Positions 10,905 to 22,791 of a DNA stretch of 64,000 nucleotides are shown one piece after another. The stretch lies in assembly GCF_907165205.1 (NCBI RefSeq), contig NC_058195.1, forward strand, positions 29,036,936 through 29,100,935, read 5' to 3'. The notes under the pieces were generated by a model that worked only from the letters and a program-made list of their open reading frames with translations, did not search any database and was not told where the DNA came from. Position numbers and translations under genes: made by a program. Positions within the stretch are counted from its first letter, which is position 1. The number at the start of each line of letters is the position of its first letter. The DNA comes from Coccinella septempunctata. Lineage: Eukaryota; Arthropoda; Insecta; Coleoptera; Coccinellidae.

Positions 10905-13203
10905 AAATAACGACTCGGATTTATGCATTTCAGACCGGCTCCCCGCCTATAGTCCGATGACATCCCTCGATGACGAAATCTCAATATCGGAAATCATAAA
11001 TGCGATAAAATATATGAAAAATAATAAGTCACCAGGTCTAGACGGCGTTCCAGCGTAGATATTCAGAGCCCTGGATGAAGACATTGTCAATAGTCTCCTA
11101 ACACTATTCCGCAAGATCTGGGAACAAGGAGATGTGCCACAAGACTTCAGAGACGCTTTAATTATCTCTATAAGAACAAAGGCGATACGTCAAATTGCAT
11201 ATCGTCGCTTAGTGTGGCCGGTAAAATTCTCTCGAAGATTATGGCTAATGGGGTATTTTCCTAAATTTCAAAATATATGTCATTGAAATCCTTATAACTC
11301 AAATATATCGAAATATATTTTTTTTGAATTTTAACATATTGCGTTTTGTATGTATTCACTTACTACAATTCTGATTTCAGAAGTGCTCTCTTATGAACAT
11401 TCTACGTCATTTTCACAATCCGGCAACGCCCGTCGAATCAATAAAGGTCATGAAAGTTTTATGATCATCATAGATTTAATAAATATCAAGTTTGGTGATC
11501 ACATTTGACAAGGAAAACAAACAGTGCATAGAAATATCAAACAATGACACAAAATGTCATCGTTTTTAGCATAGACATAGACATGTCTATATGTCTATGG
11601 TTTTTAGGAATATTAGACACAGATTACAGAAACAATTTTTCGAAATGTGTGGATATAGAATTCTATATCTTCTTGATCAGTTCCACTGTTGTCTAATTAA
11701 CAAAAATTACTAGACTTTAGTAAAGGCATTCTACGTCACAAGCTTTTACATATTCGAAGTTTCGAAGGGTATATTTCTGAAATTTCTTAATTTTGAAGCG
11801 AATCTTTTACGTGTTGGATAACTAATGAAAAAGGGTTTCCATAAATAATTTTAAATTCGATTTTGGAGTTTCAGGAAACTTGCCCATTGCCTGATTCCAA
11901 AAGCTATTACCTGAATCCCGGTGCGGCTTTCGACCCAATCAAGGTACGGTGGACCTAATTTTTACACTGCGACAGCTGCAAGAGAATTCCCGTGAACAAC
12001 AATCAAGTATCTATACAGCCTATATCGATTTAAGTGAGGCCTTCGACTCAGTGCATCGGAGAGCGCTATTGAAAATCATGGGACGCCTTGGAGTGTCTAA
12101 GCGCTTTTACTGTTCAATATTTTCGCCATGTCTCGGTAATTACTGACATGAGTATGCCCGTAAGAGGTGTTGGAATAAGATTCAGATTTGATGGAGGTCT
12201 GTTTAACCAGAAGCGCCTCAGAGCAAAAACTCGGACAAAGTTTATCACGGAACATCAATATGCAGACGAATTCGCACTTATCGCCAGCAGCTCCGAGGAT
12301 CTACAGATAATTTTGGACACCTATAAACATATATACGAAGCTTTAGGCCTTAGACCTAATATCAACAAAACCAAAATCCTGGTAAGTCCGCCAGAAAGCC
12401 TTCAAACAGATATCAGCCTGGAGAATGAAACTCTTGAACAGGTCGAGCAGTTCAAATACTTGGGAAGCTTCATAAATACTAGGGCTAACCTAGACACGGA
12501 AATACACAACCGTATCGATTCGGCATCAGAGGCATTCTGGAAGCTGAAAGACCGAGTGTTTCAAAATCACGACCTCAATCTGAAGACCAATACAGCTGTT
12601 TATAAAGCATTGGTCGTCCCGAAGCTTCTTTACGAAAGCGAAAGCTGGACGCCCTACAGGCGACATATTAAACAGCTTGAACAAACCCAACAATCAGATG
12701 GTTCCACAAAATTTCAAATGCAGAAGTCTTGTAGCGCGCGAGTTGTTTAACAATTGAGTCAAGTAAGGAGGGCTCGACTCAGATGGAGCGGCTACCTTCT
12801 GAGGATGCAAGACACAAGACTCCCCAAAATAGCTCTGTACGGCGAATTCACAGAGGGAGCTCGGAAACCAGGAAGCCAGTATAAGCGATTTGAGGATATA
12901 CTGCATCAATCCCTAAAATCAGTTGTGGATGCCAATCATAACTGGAAACAATTAGCGTTAGATAGATCACAGTGGAGGTCTTTGGTCCACAGCTATAATG
13001 GAGACTCGGGAAGAATACAGCGGCGGCCAGATCTGGTGTGACTATCCATGCCAGGAGTGTGGAAGGATCACAGTTGGGTCTCTTCAGTCACAGGAGGGTA
13101 CACAGTCGCAAGTAGCCCTAAGAAATTATGAGTTTGATCGCACCGATGGCCTTTTTGTAGATTTATTCTCGGTAACGAGATTCATCAATGAATGAATGAA
13201 TGA
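10905..13203 (+). pseudogene. Decayed non-LTR retrotransposon with C-terminal C2H2 finger
   Basis: Order on the plus strand: finger-palm motif NNKSPGLDGVPA (stop, then IFRALDEDI) near 11020; GDVPQDFRDALIISI; an interruption at about 11252-11873; ESRCGFRPNQGTVDLIFTL; AYIDLSEAFDSVHRRALL; HQYADEFALIASSSEDL (the YADD box has become YADE); then a thumb and tail region (QFKYLGSFINTRANLDTEI, RRARLRWSGYLLRMQD). The tail reads through a C2H2-like finger (YPCQECG, then LFSHRRVH in a shifted frame). It ends in (TGAA)n at about 13184-13203, a microsatellite tail typical of RTE-like elements. Stops and frameshifts make it inactive. It lies in Miga intron 4. Confidence 0.8.
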
Positions 13204-13317
13204 ACCGCTACGCGACCACGATTTCTGGTCGTTCAGAGAAATAATGGGAGTTCGCACACTGGGGATACCATTCAAAATAATTTGCGCTACGACTGGAAAT
13301 CGTGGTCGCGTAGCGGT
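13203..13317. repeat. Inverted repeat, 21-bp arms, 73-bp spacer
   Basis: ACCGCTACGCGACCACGATTT at 13203-13223 is matched by its exact inverse at 13297-13317, immediately after the LINE tail. The GC-rich arms stand out in this AT-rich intron. No target duplication found. Confidence 0.7.
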
Positions 13318-14957
13318 AGCGTATTAGCGGTCTTTGAGCTACCAAAGGAGACGTGAATAATCTCCAACCAAAAATCAGATGTTAGTATTAGAACGTCACC
13401 GTTCGTAAGCGAGAGGAATGCTAGAAGGTGGAGGCAGACAACATTCGTTTCCAATGATCATTAAGATTCAAATATTCATCGCCTGTAGCGTAGTCGACAT
13501 ATAGTGATGTCAGCAGGTATCGGATACGACTCTCCGATCATTGAACATATTGAACCAAACGTGAAATATAGAGGATAGTTTCAATGTCTGAGAATAATTT
13601 TGAACGGTACTTTTTCCAGAATTCAATGAATGATCTGCATGTCGTTAAAAAAATTTCAAAATTTATATTTCCCCAGCTTTATTTACTGACTGTACCCAGA
13701 CTAACTTTTAAAAGTTAGCGCATTTAATGAGGATTCTAAAATGGTATACCACTCACTACTTAGGTTGAGAAAAAATATGAGTTTGGTCATGTGGTTTTTC
13801 CAGATCCCCAAGAGAATAATTATATTCTCTATGAAAAAAAACAATTCTCGTTACCGAAGTAGTTTGTATGTATACTTACCTAAATTGACTTGATGAAAAA
13901 GTCAAAGGAACAATTTTTCTTACTTTAATTTGAACATTGTATACATTTTTGACGAAGCAGAAGTCGCAAATGAATTAAATGCCATTAAAATTATCAACTT
14001 ATTAATGTGAAATGTGATTTTTGGCTTTGGGCTTGTCAGCCATGCAGATGCTGCCATCCAGTGTGTTATTAAATCAAAAAATCGACTTAAAATCAATTAA
14101 TGTAGGAAATATTTCATCATATTCATAACTTAAGATATTGTAACAATAACTTAGACGGTTAATTTGGATTAGATAGTTTTCAAAATACTATGGTTTAGCC
14201 TTGCACCAAATAAACGAATGAAGGAATACACAACTAAGCAAGGTCGACGCCATGAATCACATTGTCAACAGTTGTTTACTATTTTCAATTATCGGTTTAT
14301 ATAAACTATAACACATTTCTATATCAGCGAGACCGCAATTAGCTAGTTCAATAAACGGTTATCAGTGAAATATCCACCTTTTCCCTTTCATACAAACCCC
14401 TCCCCTTATCCCATAAAAATTACCGTAGGATCATCACCTGATCCTACACAGTCAAATAAATTAGACAGCATTGAATCAATGAGTAACAGCAAGAGATTTC
14501 ACTCATGAATTTTGGCAGATCGCCTGCCAATGACCTTGAGTGCTGTTTGTGCTGGTGGGGAAAAATAAAAAAAGACTTCCGATGTATTTTGTTCTCTCTC
14601 TGTCAAATTTGAATTTCAGAATGTAAACATTAACAATAACACCTCCATTAATACACTTGACTAACGATTACTCGATATCGGGAAAAATCATCCAGGAATG
14701 CTGGAAACAGCCCAATTAATCGCCATCAATAATAATTCATATTGAGTAATCCCTTAGAATAAAGAATCTTCTAAGAGTAATCCATCTAAAAATATACCCC
14801 GTTATTCCTCTACTATAGCATTTATTTTATAAAATGAGTTTCGGCCACATCAATTCAAAACAAACGATTTCAGAGTCTGAACGATTTGTTTCATATTTTC
14901 CATTTAGAAAAATATTCAAAAAATTTAATTTCTTTGGCGATTTACATTAAAAATTGA
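13318..14957. other. Miga intron 4 sequence without recognised features
   Basis: AT-rich intron with no coding motifs, no obvious inverted repeats and no RNA gene that I can support. Confidence 0.4.
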
Positions 14958-15218
14958 TTTTTTTTTTTTTTGGTGTAGCAGGGGGAAAATCTGCAAACAG
15001 ACGAACACACCCTCTGCTGAGGGGGAACAGTGTGGGGATTCTCACTCTCTGAGCTCGAGACCCACTAAAAACCCTTAACTGCTTCTTCATAGGTTCCGGG
15101 CATTTTGCCTATTAACCAGTTGACTCTTATGGTTTCTGGACTCTCACACGATCATAGTCGTGTTGATAGTTGTATGCTGCCTATAGCTTTTATAGGTTAA
15201 GCTCTTCTTTGGTTACAT

Positions 15219-17927
15219 TTAAATCCTTAACTGATCTCTCGGTCTTCGGTGGTAGGTTCTTGACCTTCTAGCTTCTTCTGTTGGATCGTAGTCGACTAAT
15301 CTTCGTAGTTCCTCATTTGGATGTTGTTTGGCTTTGTCGAATATCCTTTCCGCCTTTCTCTTCATAAATTCTGTAACTGGTTCCCATTCCAAGTCCTTGT
15401 AGATTTGTTTGTTCCTAACAAACCAGGGTACGTCCATCGCCATTCTAAGGAGTTTATTCTCAGTGGCCTGTATTCTCTTGATGTGGGTCTTGGCTGCGAA
15501 GCCCCATGCCGCCGATCCATATGTGAGTTGTGGTCGCGCAATAGTTTTAATCATCGTCAACTTGATGTTCTTATTCATATGACTTCTTCTGCCTATGAGT
15601 GGATAAAGTTTACTCATTGCGGCTTTTGTTTTATCAACAGCACATTTGATGTGGTTTTTCCATGTAAGTCCTCTGTCAAGCGTCACTCCTAGGTATGTTG
15701 CTTCATTTTTCCATTCAACCTCTTGTCCATCAACTTCAAGGTTTTCTTCCATCCTCAATCTTCTCTTTTGCAGTAATATTGCTTGAGTCTTTCTTCCATT
15801 GATTTGGATTTTCCATTTGATGCACCATTTGAGTAATTCATCTATGGCTTCCTGCAGTCTCCGGTGTATGATCTCTGGGCGTCGATGTCTGAACGCTATT
15901 CCTGTGTCATCTGCGTACAAGGTGAGCATATTCCTAGCATTCTTCGGGATATCATAAACGTATATTACGTAAAGCAGAGGTCCAAGTACCGATCCTTGAG
16001 GCACTCCCGCTTCCAATTGTCTGGTTTGAGAGGTTGCTCCATCTATCTTCACATAAAAGTTTCTATTCCTCAGATAATTCCTTATAATCTTGCATAGCTT
16101 GGTCGAATATCCTGCTCTTTTCATCTTGTAGATTAGGCCTTCGTGCCATACTCTATCAAAAGCTCTCTCGATATCCATCAGAACTAATCCTGTGGCCTGT
16201 TTGGTCTGCATTCCTTCGGTGACGTATTCTATGAGCCGTAGTAATTGGAGTTCAGTCGAGTGTTCTCGTCGAAATCCAAATTGTTCGGGTGGGATTATCT
16301 TCAACATTTCTGTTTCCTCATTCAGCCTTTTGGCGATAACCCTCTCGACGACTTTTCCTAGTGCTGATAGTAGGCTGATTGGTCTATAATTTTGAGGAAA
16401 TTTCCGTTCCTTTCCAGGCTTGTTGAAAACTATCATTTCTGCAGTTTTCCATCTCTTTGGGTAGTATTCGGTCCTCATCACTCCGTTTGTTATATTCGTC
16501 AAGGCTGCTATTCCTTTTCTAGGCAATTTCTTCAACATATAATTCGTTATCCTATCTTCTCCCGGTGCTTTCCGGTTTTTCAGTTTCATTATGATCTCTT
16601 TGATTTCTGTTGGTGAAGCCGGTTTTGGAATGATTTCGGTTTCCGGTGGTTCCATCATCAGTTCTTCGTTTGCCTCCACTTCTTCTTCTAGATCTTCATT
16701 GTCATCATCATTTCTGTAATTTATTCTGGCTTCTCTCTCAATTGTGTCGGCAAGTGCTTCGGCTTTTTCAAGTCTCGTATATACCATTCCGTTTGCTCCA
16801 TGCAGTGGAGGTATAACTGTCTGTTCTCGTCGTGAGCGTTTTTGCATTTTCCAAGCCGAGTGATCTATTGTATTCAGTTCCCTTAATCTCTGGTGCCATC
16901 TGTTATTACGCAGTTCTGTTAAAGCATTTTTCAATATCTGACTATGCTTATTCAGTTTCTTCTTGTCTTCTTCTCTTTTTGTTGTTCTGTAGATTTTCCT
17001 GAGTCTTCTGTTCTTTTTTATAAGTTCCTTTATATCCCTTGGCGTATCTCCATGTGAATGTTTCGGAATTGGTTTCCTTATTCTCTTGGTGCTTTCTTCA
17101 TAGGCTTCTTTTATATGATTTTCCAATTTTTCAACTGCTTCATCTAATTCATCCTGGGTGTTTATTTGGGGAATTTCCCTGATTTTCTCCTGAAGTAAAT
17201 TCTTATATTTCTCCCAGTCTGTGCGTTCCTTGGTTTGTGTCTCTTCTTCGTTTCTTGGGCCATGTCCCACTATGAATTCTATGGGATTGTGGTCTGAAGT
17301 TCCGTCTTCTATTGTATCAATGCTGATTTCTTCAGTGATGTCTTTCATTACGACAATGTCCAGTACATCGGGTAGTCCATTTACTCTTGGTATGTAGGTC
17401 GGTATATCAGGTCCTATCACAACTGCATTAAGTTTTTCAGCATAAATCTTCAGTCTTCTCCCGTTTGTATTTTCCACCCTACTGTTCCATTCCTGCGATT
17501 TGCAGTTAAGATCACCAATTATGATTTTCGGGTGTCTTCCTTCTAGTAGCATTTTTAGATCCTCTTCCAGCATGTCCTTATCCGGTGATTTATAAGTTGA
17601 AATAATCTTCACTTGCCCTCGATTAGTATTCACAATAATCGATATTGCTTCTACTTCTTGTCCATTGAATATTTGGTCGAAATGGTGATCCATATTCCTT
17701 CTAGCCAGTATAGCAACGCCACCTGTGCTGTTAGGTCTATCATTTCTGTAAATATCGTAATTGGGAAATGCTATCCGAACGTTGGGGTTAAGTCTCGTTT
17801 CTTGAAGAGCTATGACATCCGGTCTCTTCTCTTCAATCAGTTCTTCGAATTCTGATCTGCGGGCTCTCAATCCTTCGACGTTCCAAGAGACGATTATGAG
17901 ATTGTTCTTTATCGTCGTGTCAGCCAT
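15219..17927 (-). CDS. LINE ORF2: endonuclease-reverse transcriptase (902 aa)
   Basis: An uninterrupted 902-residue ORF2 of the Jockey type. An APE-like endonuclease opens the protein: LIIVSWNVEGLRARR, the catalytic QETR, GDLNCKSQEWNS, and the SDHNPIEF histidine near residue 210. The reverse transcriptase follows: NRKAPGEDRITNYML, NYRPISLLSALGKVVERV, the first catalytic Asp in LVLMDIERAFDRVWH (about residue 582), GVPQGSVLGPLLYVIYVYDI and the intact YADD near residue 671. A thumb and basic tail complete it. The start is the ATG overlapping the ORF1 stop. All expected catalytic residues appear present, so the protein could still be functional if expressed, even though this copy lacks a full 5' end. 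Confidence 0.93.
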   Translation of the reverse strand: MADTTIKNNLIIVSWNVEGLRARRSEFEELIEEKRPDVIALQETRLNPNVRIAFPNYDIYRNDRPNSTGGVAILARRNMDHHFDQIFNGQEVEAISIIVNTNRGQVKIISTYKSPDKDMLEEDLKMLLEGRHPKIIIGDLNCKSQEWNSRVENTNGRRLKIYAEKLNAVVIGPDIPTYIPRVNGLPDVLDIVVMKDITEEISIDTIEDGTSDHNPIEFIVGHGPRNEEETQTKERTDWEKYKNLLQEKIREIPQINTQDELDEAVEKLENHIKEAYEESTKRIRKPIPKHSHGDTPRDIKELIKKNRRLRKIYRTTKREEDKKKLNKHSQILKNALTELRNNRWHQRLRELNTIDHSAWKMQKRSRREQTVIPPLHGANGMVYTRLEKAEALADTIEREARINYRNDDDNEDLEEEVEANEELMMEPPETEIIPKPASPTEIKEIIMKLKNRKAPGEDRITNYMLKKLPRKGIAALTNITNGVMRTEYYPKRWKTAEMIVFNKPGKERKFPQNYRPISLLSALGKVVERVIAKRLNEETEMLKIIPPEQFGFRREHSTELQLLRLIEYVTEGMQTKQATGLVLMDIERAFDRVWHEGLIYKMKRAGYSTKLCKIIRNYLRNRNFYVKIDGATSQTRQLEAGVPQGSVLGPLLYVIYVYDIPKNARNMLTLYADDTGIAFRHRRPEIIHRRLQEAIDELLKWCIKWKIQINGRKTQAILLQKRRLRMEENLEVDGQEVEWKNEATYLGVTLDRGLTWKNHIKCAVDKTKAAMSKLYPLIGRRSHMNKNIKLTMIKTIARPQLTYGSAAWGFAAKTHIKRIQATENKLLRMAMDVPWFVRNKQIYKDLEWEPVTEFMKRKAERIFDKAKQHPNEELRRLVDYDPTEEARRSRTYHRRPRDQLRI

Positions 17928-18565
17928 TAAATATTCTTAATAATTTGCTGCATCTTCTTCTCAATCTCTTTCTCCAGATTCTGCATCATCGTGCTGAGGA
18001 GGTTTTTCGTGAACTTATCCAGTTCCTCAGTGATTCCAGAAATTCCTTTTCTGGTTTCGGCTTTTTTGACGGTTTTTGCCTTTTCCGTCTTTTTCCCTGG
18101 TTTCTTCGTCTCTTTGACTGCTTCGGTTGCAGTTTCCTGGGGTTTCTTCACTTCCGAAGAGTTTGGGGATGGCCTCGGTGTATTTTGTGTTGGCCTCGAG
18201 CTGGTCTGGTTCGATCTTGGCGATCTCTTGGTCTTTTTAGTGACCAATTTCCATTCGCTACATCCCTTGTAGCTGGCTGGATGTCCTTGCTCTCCACAGA
18301 GAACACAAGAGGCATTTCGCTCCTCGTTCTCCCTGGTGAGCGTACACTCCTTGGAGCTGTGATTACCGGAGCATTTCACGCACCTCCATGGAAAAGTGCA
18401 CTTACTTTGGGCATGTCCATATCGCTGACAGCGGTAACATTGTCCAGGCCCGGTCGTCCTTCTCTTAGGTTCAACAACACAGTTCATGTTGTAGAGCCTT
18501 CTCACCTCAATTAAAAATTGACTGGCGACGAAAAGAATGTAACCATGGTAATTTCGGTTCGAAAT
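17927..18565 (-). pseudogene. LINE ORF1, gag-like, N-terminally truncated
   Basis: The open frame has lost its upstream part; a stop precedes it near 18566. The retained part reads YILFVASQFLIEVRRLYNMN, then three zinc knuckles: CYRCQRYGHAQSKC, CVKCSGNHSSKEC and CVLCGEQGHPASYKGC. A Lys/Pro/Thr-rich segment and a C-terminal amphipathic helix rich in K/E follow. This is the usual Jockey-clade gag layout, which binds element RNA. It ends TAA, with the A shared with the ORF2 ATG. Confidence 0.85.
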
Positions 18566-19040
18566 TTATCTTCGACCTGATTGGTCCACAGCTATCTTAA
18601 GTCTATATAGACAACTGTGATTGGTCACCCAGGTCAGTAAGAGCTCAGATGGTCGAATGGGTGAGATTCGGAGCTTCTGTATTCAAGGCTAAATTTCTGT
18701 GGACGAGGTCTTACCTTGGAAATTGACAGAGTGAAACTTCTTGTTGTTACTCTTTGATTAAATTTTAATGGACGTTCCTGCAATTCGACCTATTATTTTA
18801 TTCTTGCCTATTTCGTTGAGTTTTTTCGGCTCAATGCTTTGATCAAAGCTTGACTGTCAGAATATATTTTCCTTTCTGTTATTGTAGTGAACGTTCTCTC
18901 GTTTCCTTTATCATCTCTCCACTAGGACGATTAGATGATAGGATTTATTTGGTCAGAGATGCCCAAGCTTTCTGATTTATAATACTGTCATCACTGGTAT
19001 CTTTCCTTGATATTCTTACGATGGCCTCATGGGCTTCATG

Positions 19041-19819
19041 CAGTGGCGGCTCGTGGTCATGAGAGCTGAGGAGGCTAACAGTTTTCGAGGAGTGTTGGAA
19101 CAAACTCTTCTCAGTCAATAAAGTATATTTTTTCAATATTATGAAAAGTTAGCATTTCGAAGACTACTTTTCAATGAAAATAGTTTGGAAAATATATTTT
19201 ATCTTCCAGCAAGAACCAGCGCGGAGGTGAGAGTTCTATTCTATGTGAGAGTTATTTCTTGCCAGGAAGGTTCGGGTCCTCCACGAAGCCGTTACATTCA
19301 AATTGAAATCATAACAAACTACGCCAGACAGAGCCCATACCGCCAGAGATCAAGCAAATATAGTCGAAGACAGCACGAAACAATCGATCGATGGAGAACA
19401 GGGAAGCTGTGCCTCCTCTGATACACTTTACGGGCGAATATGGTACAGTAAATCAGCTGAATTCTTATTCGGCTAGTATGTGAGTCTAGAGAACGTACGC
19501 TTGAGTTACACTATCAACGGAAGCAGAAGGCCCAATAGCCTCTGTCCGAATAGGCAGTCCTAGGAAATATTCACTATTCACATTCGACGCGGCGGACGCG
19601 GCCAGTAGATGTTGATTGTATGATTGTTAAGCTGGATTTTCATGAGCGGAGGACCGAAAAATTAATTAACTTTTATCTGAATATCTAGTTCAGGTGTTCC
19701 GAAAATTTATATAGAAATTACTTTCTGAAAATAAGGACATGCCCAAAATGAATGTATTTTAGCTCTAAGCTTTATGAGGAGGCTTAGCCTCCCTTGCCTC
19801 CTCTGACGAGCCGCCCTTG
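19041..19819. mobile_element. hAT-type non-autonomous element
   Basis: The left terminus CAGTGGCGGCTCGTGG is mirrored on the right by GACGAGCCGCCCTTG, flanked by an exact 8-bp target duplication GCTTCATG (19033-19040 and 19820-19827). The subterminal GAGGAGGCTTAGCCTCC-type sequence is also partly inverted. No transposase. Eight-base duplications and CAG(T/G)G ends are the hAT signature. Lies in Miga intron 4. Confidence 0.88.
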
Positions 19820-19985
19820 GCTTCATGAGAATGATCTATCTATGACAAGAGTAGTGAGATCTGTGATGATATCTAGTACCCTAGTTGGGAACATCCTCAT
19901 AGCTCAAGTGATGCAAACACAAGCTAGCCTTGTATACTATCGAGGGTTTTTTTCTGACTTGGATTGGAATGCCCCATATGTTTTA

Positions 19986-20512
19986 ATTATAGACCGAGAG
20001 CTGGCGACGAAAATCGGCAAGAGTTTTGTAATGGCTCGTATTCAAATATTAGTTTGAGGTCAGGTAGTGGAACATCTGTCGGTGACGCTCTTTGATTCAT
20101 GTAAAATATCAATATCCCTATTTTGGGTGATTGCTGACTGCCACTGTTCTATTTATATGTGGTCTGACTATTTTATTCTCAAATAATATATGATATTCGA
20201 GCAGTAAATGCATTTTGGGCAGCAATTACTGTGTGGTACTGACCCACCGCGTCTCTCTTAAATAAGGTCTGATCACTTTCTCAAGTTTTCTGTTCTATAA
20301 ACTAGTTGAGTGGCTAATTTCAATCATTACAAAATACTTGTAGAGTATGTTGTAATTTTATATACCTGCATCAAAGCGCGTCGCCATTAGATGTTCCACT
20401 ACCTGACCTTGTGGGTGCTGACTAATGTACACCCTCAATACTAAATCATATTTGATTATGAGCCATTTCAAAACTCTTGCCGCTTTTCGTTGCCAGCTGT
20501 CGGACTATTAGT
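19986..20512. mobile_element. Inverted-repeat element with arms of about 110 bp
   Basis: The left arm begins around AGACCGAGAGCTGGCGACG and contains GGTCAGGTAGTGGAACATCT (20057 onward). Both are found inverted at 20389-20408 and 20491-20512. The element is about 527 bp and non-coding. Superfamily and target duplication were not determined. It abuts Miga exon 4. Confidence 0.7.
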
Positions 20513-20675
20513 GTCACAATCATGAGGTACATCAGTCACAGTATTTTTGAGTTAAATTCAAATTAAATAATTGAGTTGTTTTAACAGTCAGACTTCTGCA
20601 CTTCAAAAACGCCTTATTGGAACATAGGGTGAAACAAAAACAACTTTGTGATTTCAAATAAGCATGCGTACAAGT

Positions 20676-20749
20676 AATAATGAAGTGAAGGCAGAACGTT
20701 GGCAGTAAAGAGTTCCTTGCTGCCAACGTTCTGCCTTCACTTCATTATT
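20676..20749. repeat. Perfect 30-bp inverted repeat, 14-base loop
   Basis: The arm beginning AATAATGAAGTGAAGGCAG at 20676-20705 has an exact inverse at 20720-20749. It lies about 40 bases downstream of the exon 4 donor, so a strong hairpin would form in the Miga pre-mRNA there. No flanking duplication. Confidence 0.8.
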
Positions 20750-20790
20750 GTATGGAAAGATATAGATATAGACATAAACTAGTTTCTTAC

Positions 20791-20977
20791 CATCGATTGT
20801 GAACTACTGCAGTGACAGATGAGGGTGGACTTTCCAAATCCTCAAAGGCATCCATTAAAATATAATCTAAAACAACATCATAGAATGTTAATGCTTTCAC
20901 TCCTTTATTTCTGAGTTCGTCCTCAAGTTCATTCCAGTTTTTGTGGTCTTGTATGTATTTCAATAATTCTTCATAAC
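20791..20977 (-). CDS. Miga: Mitoguardin, coding exon 4
   Basis: Follows the acceptor TTATTTAAG and begins with two bases that complete a glycine codon with exon 3. It reads YEELLKYIQDHKNWNELEDE, then VKALTFYDVVLDYILMDAFE, DLESPPSSVTAVVHNR, and ends with TG before the donor GTAAG. The FYDVVLDYILMDAFEDLE block is among the most conserved parts of the mitoguardin family. Confidence 0.93.
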
Positions 20978-22350
20978 CTTAAATAAATAGTTTTCTTCAG
21001 TTGTTATCGATAGGTCCTAAAATACAATAGAAGATACAATCATTGAGTATTGAAGTGGTTATACTCAAGGGTACTTTTCAGATGATATTGAGCCATGACA
21101 CTTCCTCAAGCTGTTCAATCAGTGACTATTTTTCTAATACTGTAGATTTATTTCAATTGACAAAATATCGAAACGAAAAAAGAAAACTGGTGTGTATTTT
21201 TATAATTTTGAAACTAGATCCCGAATATCTTTGGATTTCGAATCATTCTGTTTTCGATGCGAATTATTAAAATTTTCCATATTCTTAAGTATCAAGAATA
21301 CAGTAATTCTCAACTGAATTCATAATTTTGCCTAGCTTTAACTCATATTTGAGATAACATGTTAACATCTGATGAGAAACTTCTTCAAAGGACTATTTTC
21401 GTTTGTTTATCCTTAACTAGTGCGTTTTCCTGGATGCTCTGATTCGATTGACTCAAAAACAGTTAATTCGATGTCTCGTTATTGTTAGCACTTTTGGTGT
21501 GGATCTTAAAATTTGCTTGATCTTTCAGATTTTAAAGATAGGCAATAAATTGCTGAAACAACTTCTGATAAAATTTATCACAGCACTATAGCTTTTCTCT
21601 CACTTGGATACTGCATTCACCTTTATAAAAGCACTCGGTTGGTCATGAAATAATTTTCTATGTAACAACAACGAAGTTAGGTTAGCACTCATAAAATGTC
21701 GATATTGTCAGCAGGACGTTGATAATATTTAAGATACCTAAAACACTGGCGTATGCAGCATCAACATTTTACATAGGGGCATATGGAATTAGTTTCGTAG
21801 CGGAGCGACCATGTCATTTGTTTCATTCTATCCTTGTTCTACCAAGAAAAGTCCAATGATACTCTCTCGTTTTATATTGTTCTGCGCTGATATCGATCGA
21901 TCACAGATAAGAGTAATCTCGATCGATCAACGTCAACGATATCAAAAAATAAAACCTTTGAAACTTCCCTTCATCTTTTTAATGTCACTGTTGAAAAGTT
22001 GAATATATTTTCTGACGTTCAGAGAACCCCATTTATTGTTTTGATTGCCTATAGTCTATTCAAGAATGATTGACATCCCAGTAGGTCTTTAAAATCCAGA
22101 CGCAGCTTAAATTCTGGCCACGAAAGAGCTTCAAGAATTTCTGTAGTTCAATCACAGAACTGGAATATATAAATATAACCTAGAAAAGCATTTGAAAATA
22201 AAAAATATTCAACTACAGAGCATATTAATCAGTATTCAGAATTGATACAATATTGTTTACAATTTGTACGAATAAATTAAGGACATAAACAGCAGTATAC
22301 AATTCAAATTTTCGAAGGTCAGTGGCTCGGTACATAGATTCACATATAAT
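20978..22350. other. Miga intron 3, 3' part; little recognised
   Basis: Mostly unremarkable AT-rich intron. A segment of about 28 bp at 22050-22078 recurs inverted near 25252-25280, flanking the LINE at 22.4-25.2 kb. Confidence 0.4.
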
Positions 22351-22703
22351 AGATAGATAGATAGATAGATACTTTTATTTCAATAATTGGAAACAAATAC
22401 ATGTTACAAAAATGAAACAAGTCAAACTTATTTTAATTAACCACAGAATCTAAAAAATTCCCCAATATCATAAGGTTCACAATTCATTAATAGTTTATGT
22501 ATCTCCCTTTTGAATAAACTATAATCCTGAATCATTTGCAATCTTCTTGGTAGCCCGTTAAAAATCTTTATTGCCATATATAATGGATGCTTCTCAAAAC
22601 AAGATAGTGTGCACCGGAAAGAACCACTGATACATACGCCTCGTATTGTTCTTATTTTTGTACCTTGAGTAATATTCACTATGCTTGTGAAAGAACAGCA
22701 TTG

Positions 22704-22791
<88 letters not shown>

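Larger units (their letters stand above)
14958..18600 (-). mobile_element. Jockey-type LINE, 5' truncated, intact ORF2
   Basis: Minus-strand element. Its 3' end has a poly(A) tail (the T run at 14958-14971) preceded by a UTR of about 245 bp. It carries a gag-like ORF1 that lost its N-terminus and a complete endonuclease-RT ORF2. ORF1 stop and ORF2 start overlap as TAATG. The 5' end fades at about 18565-18600. It lies in Miga intron 4, sense to Miga. Confidence 0.88.

Noticed and set aside
15321..18514. Several plus-strand frames of 65-189 residues
   Set aside because: They are antisense to the LINE ORF1/ORF2, whose frames show clear motifs.
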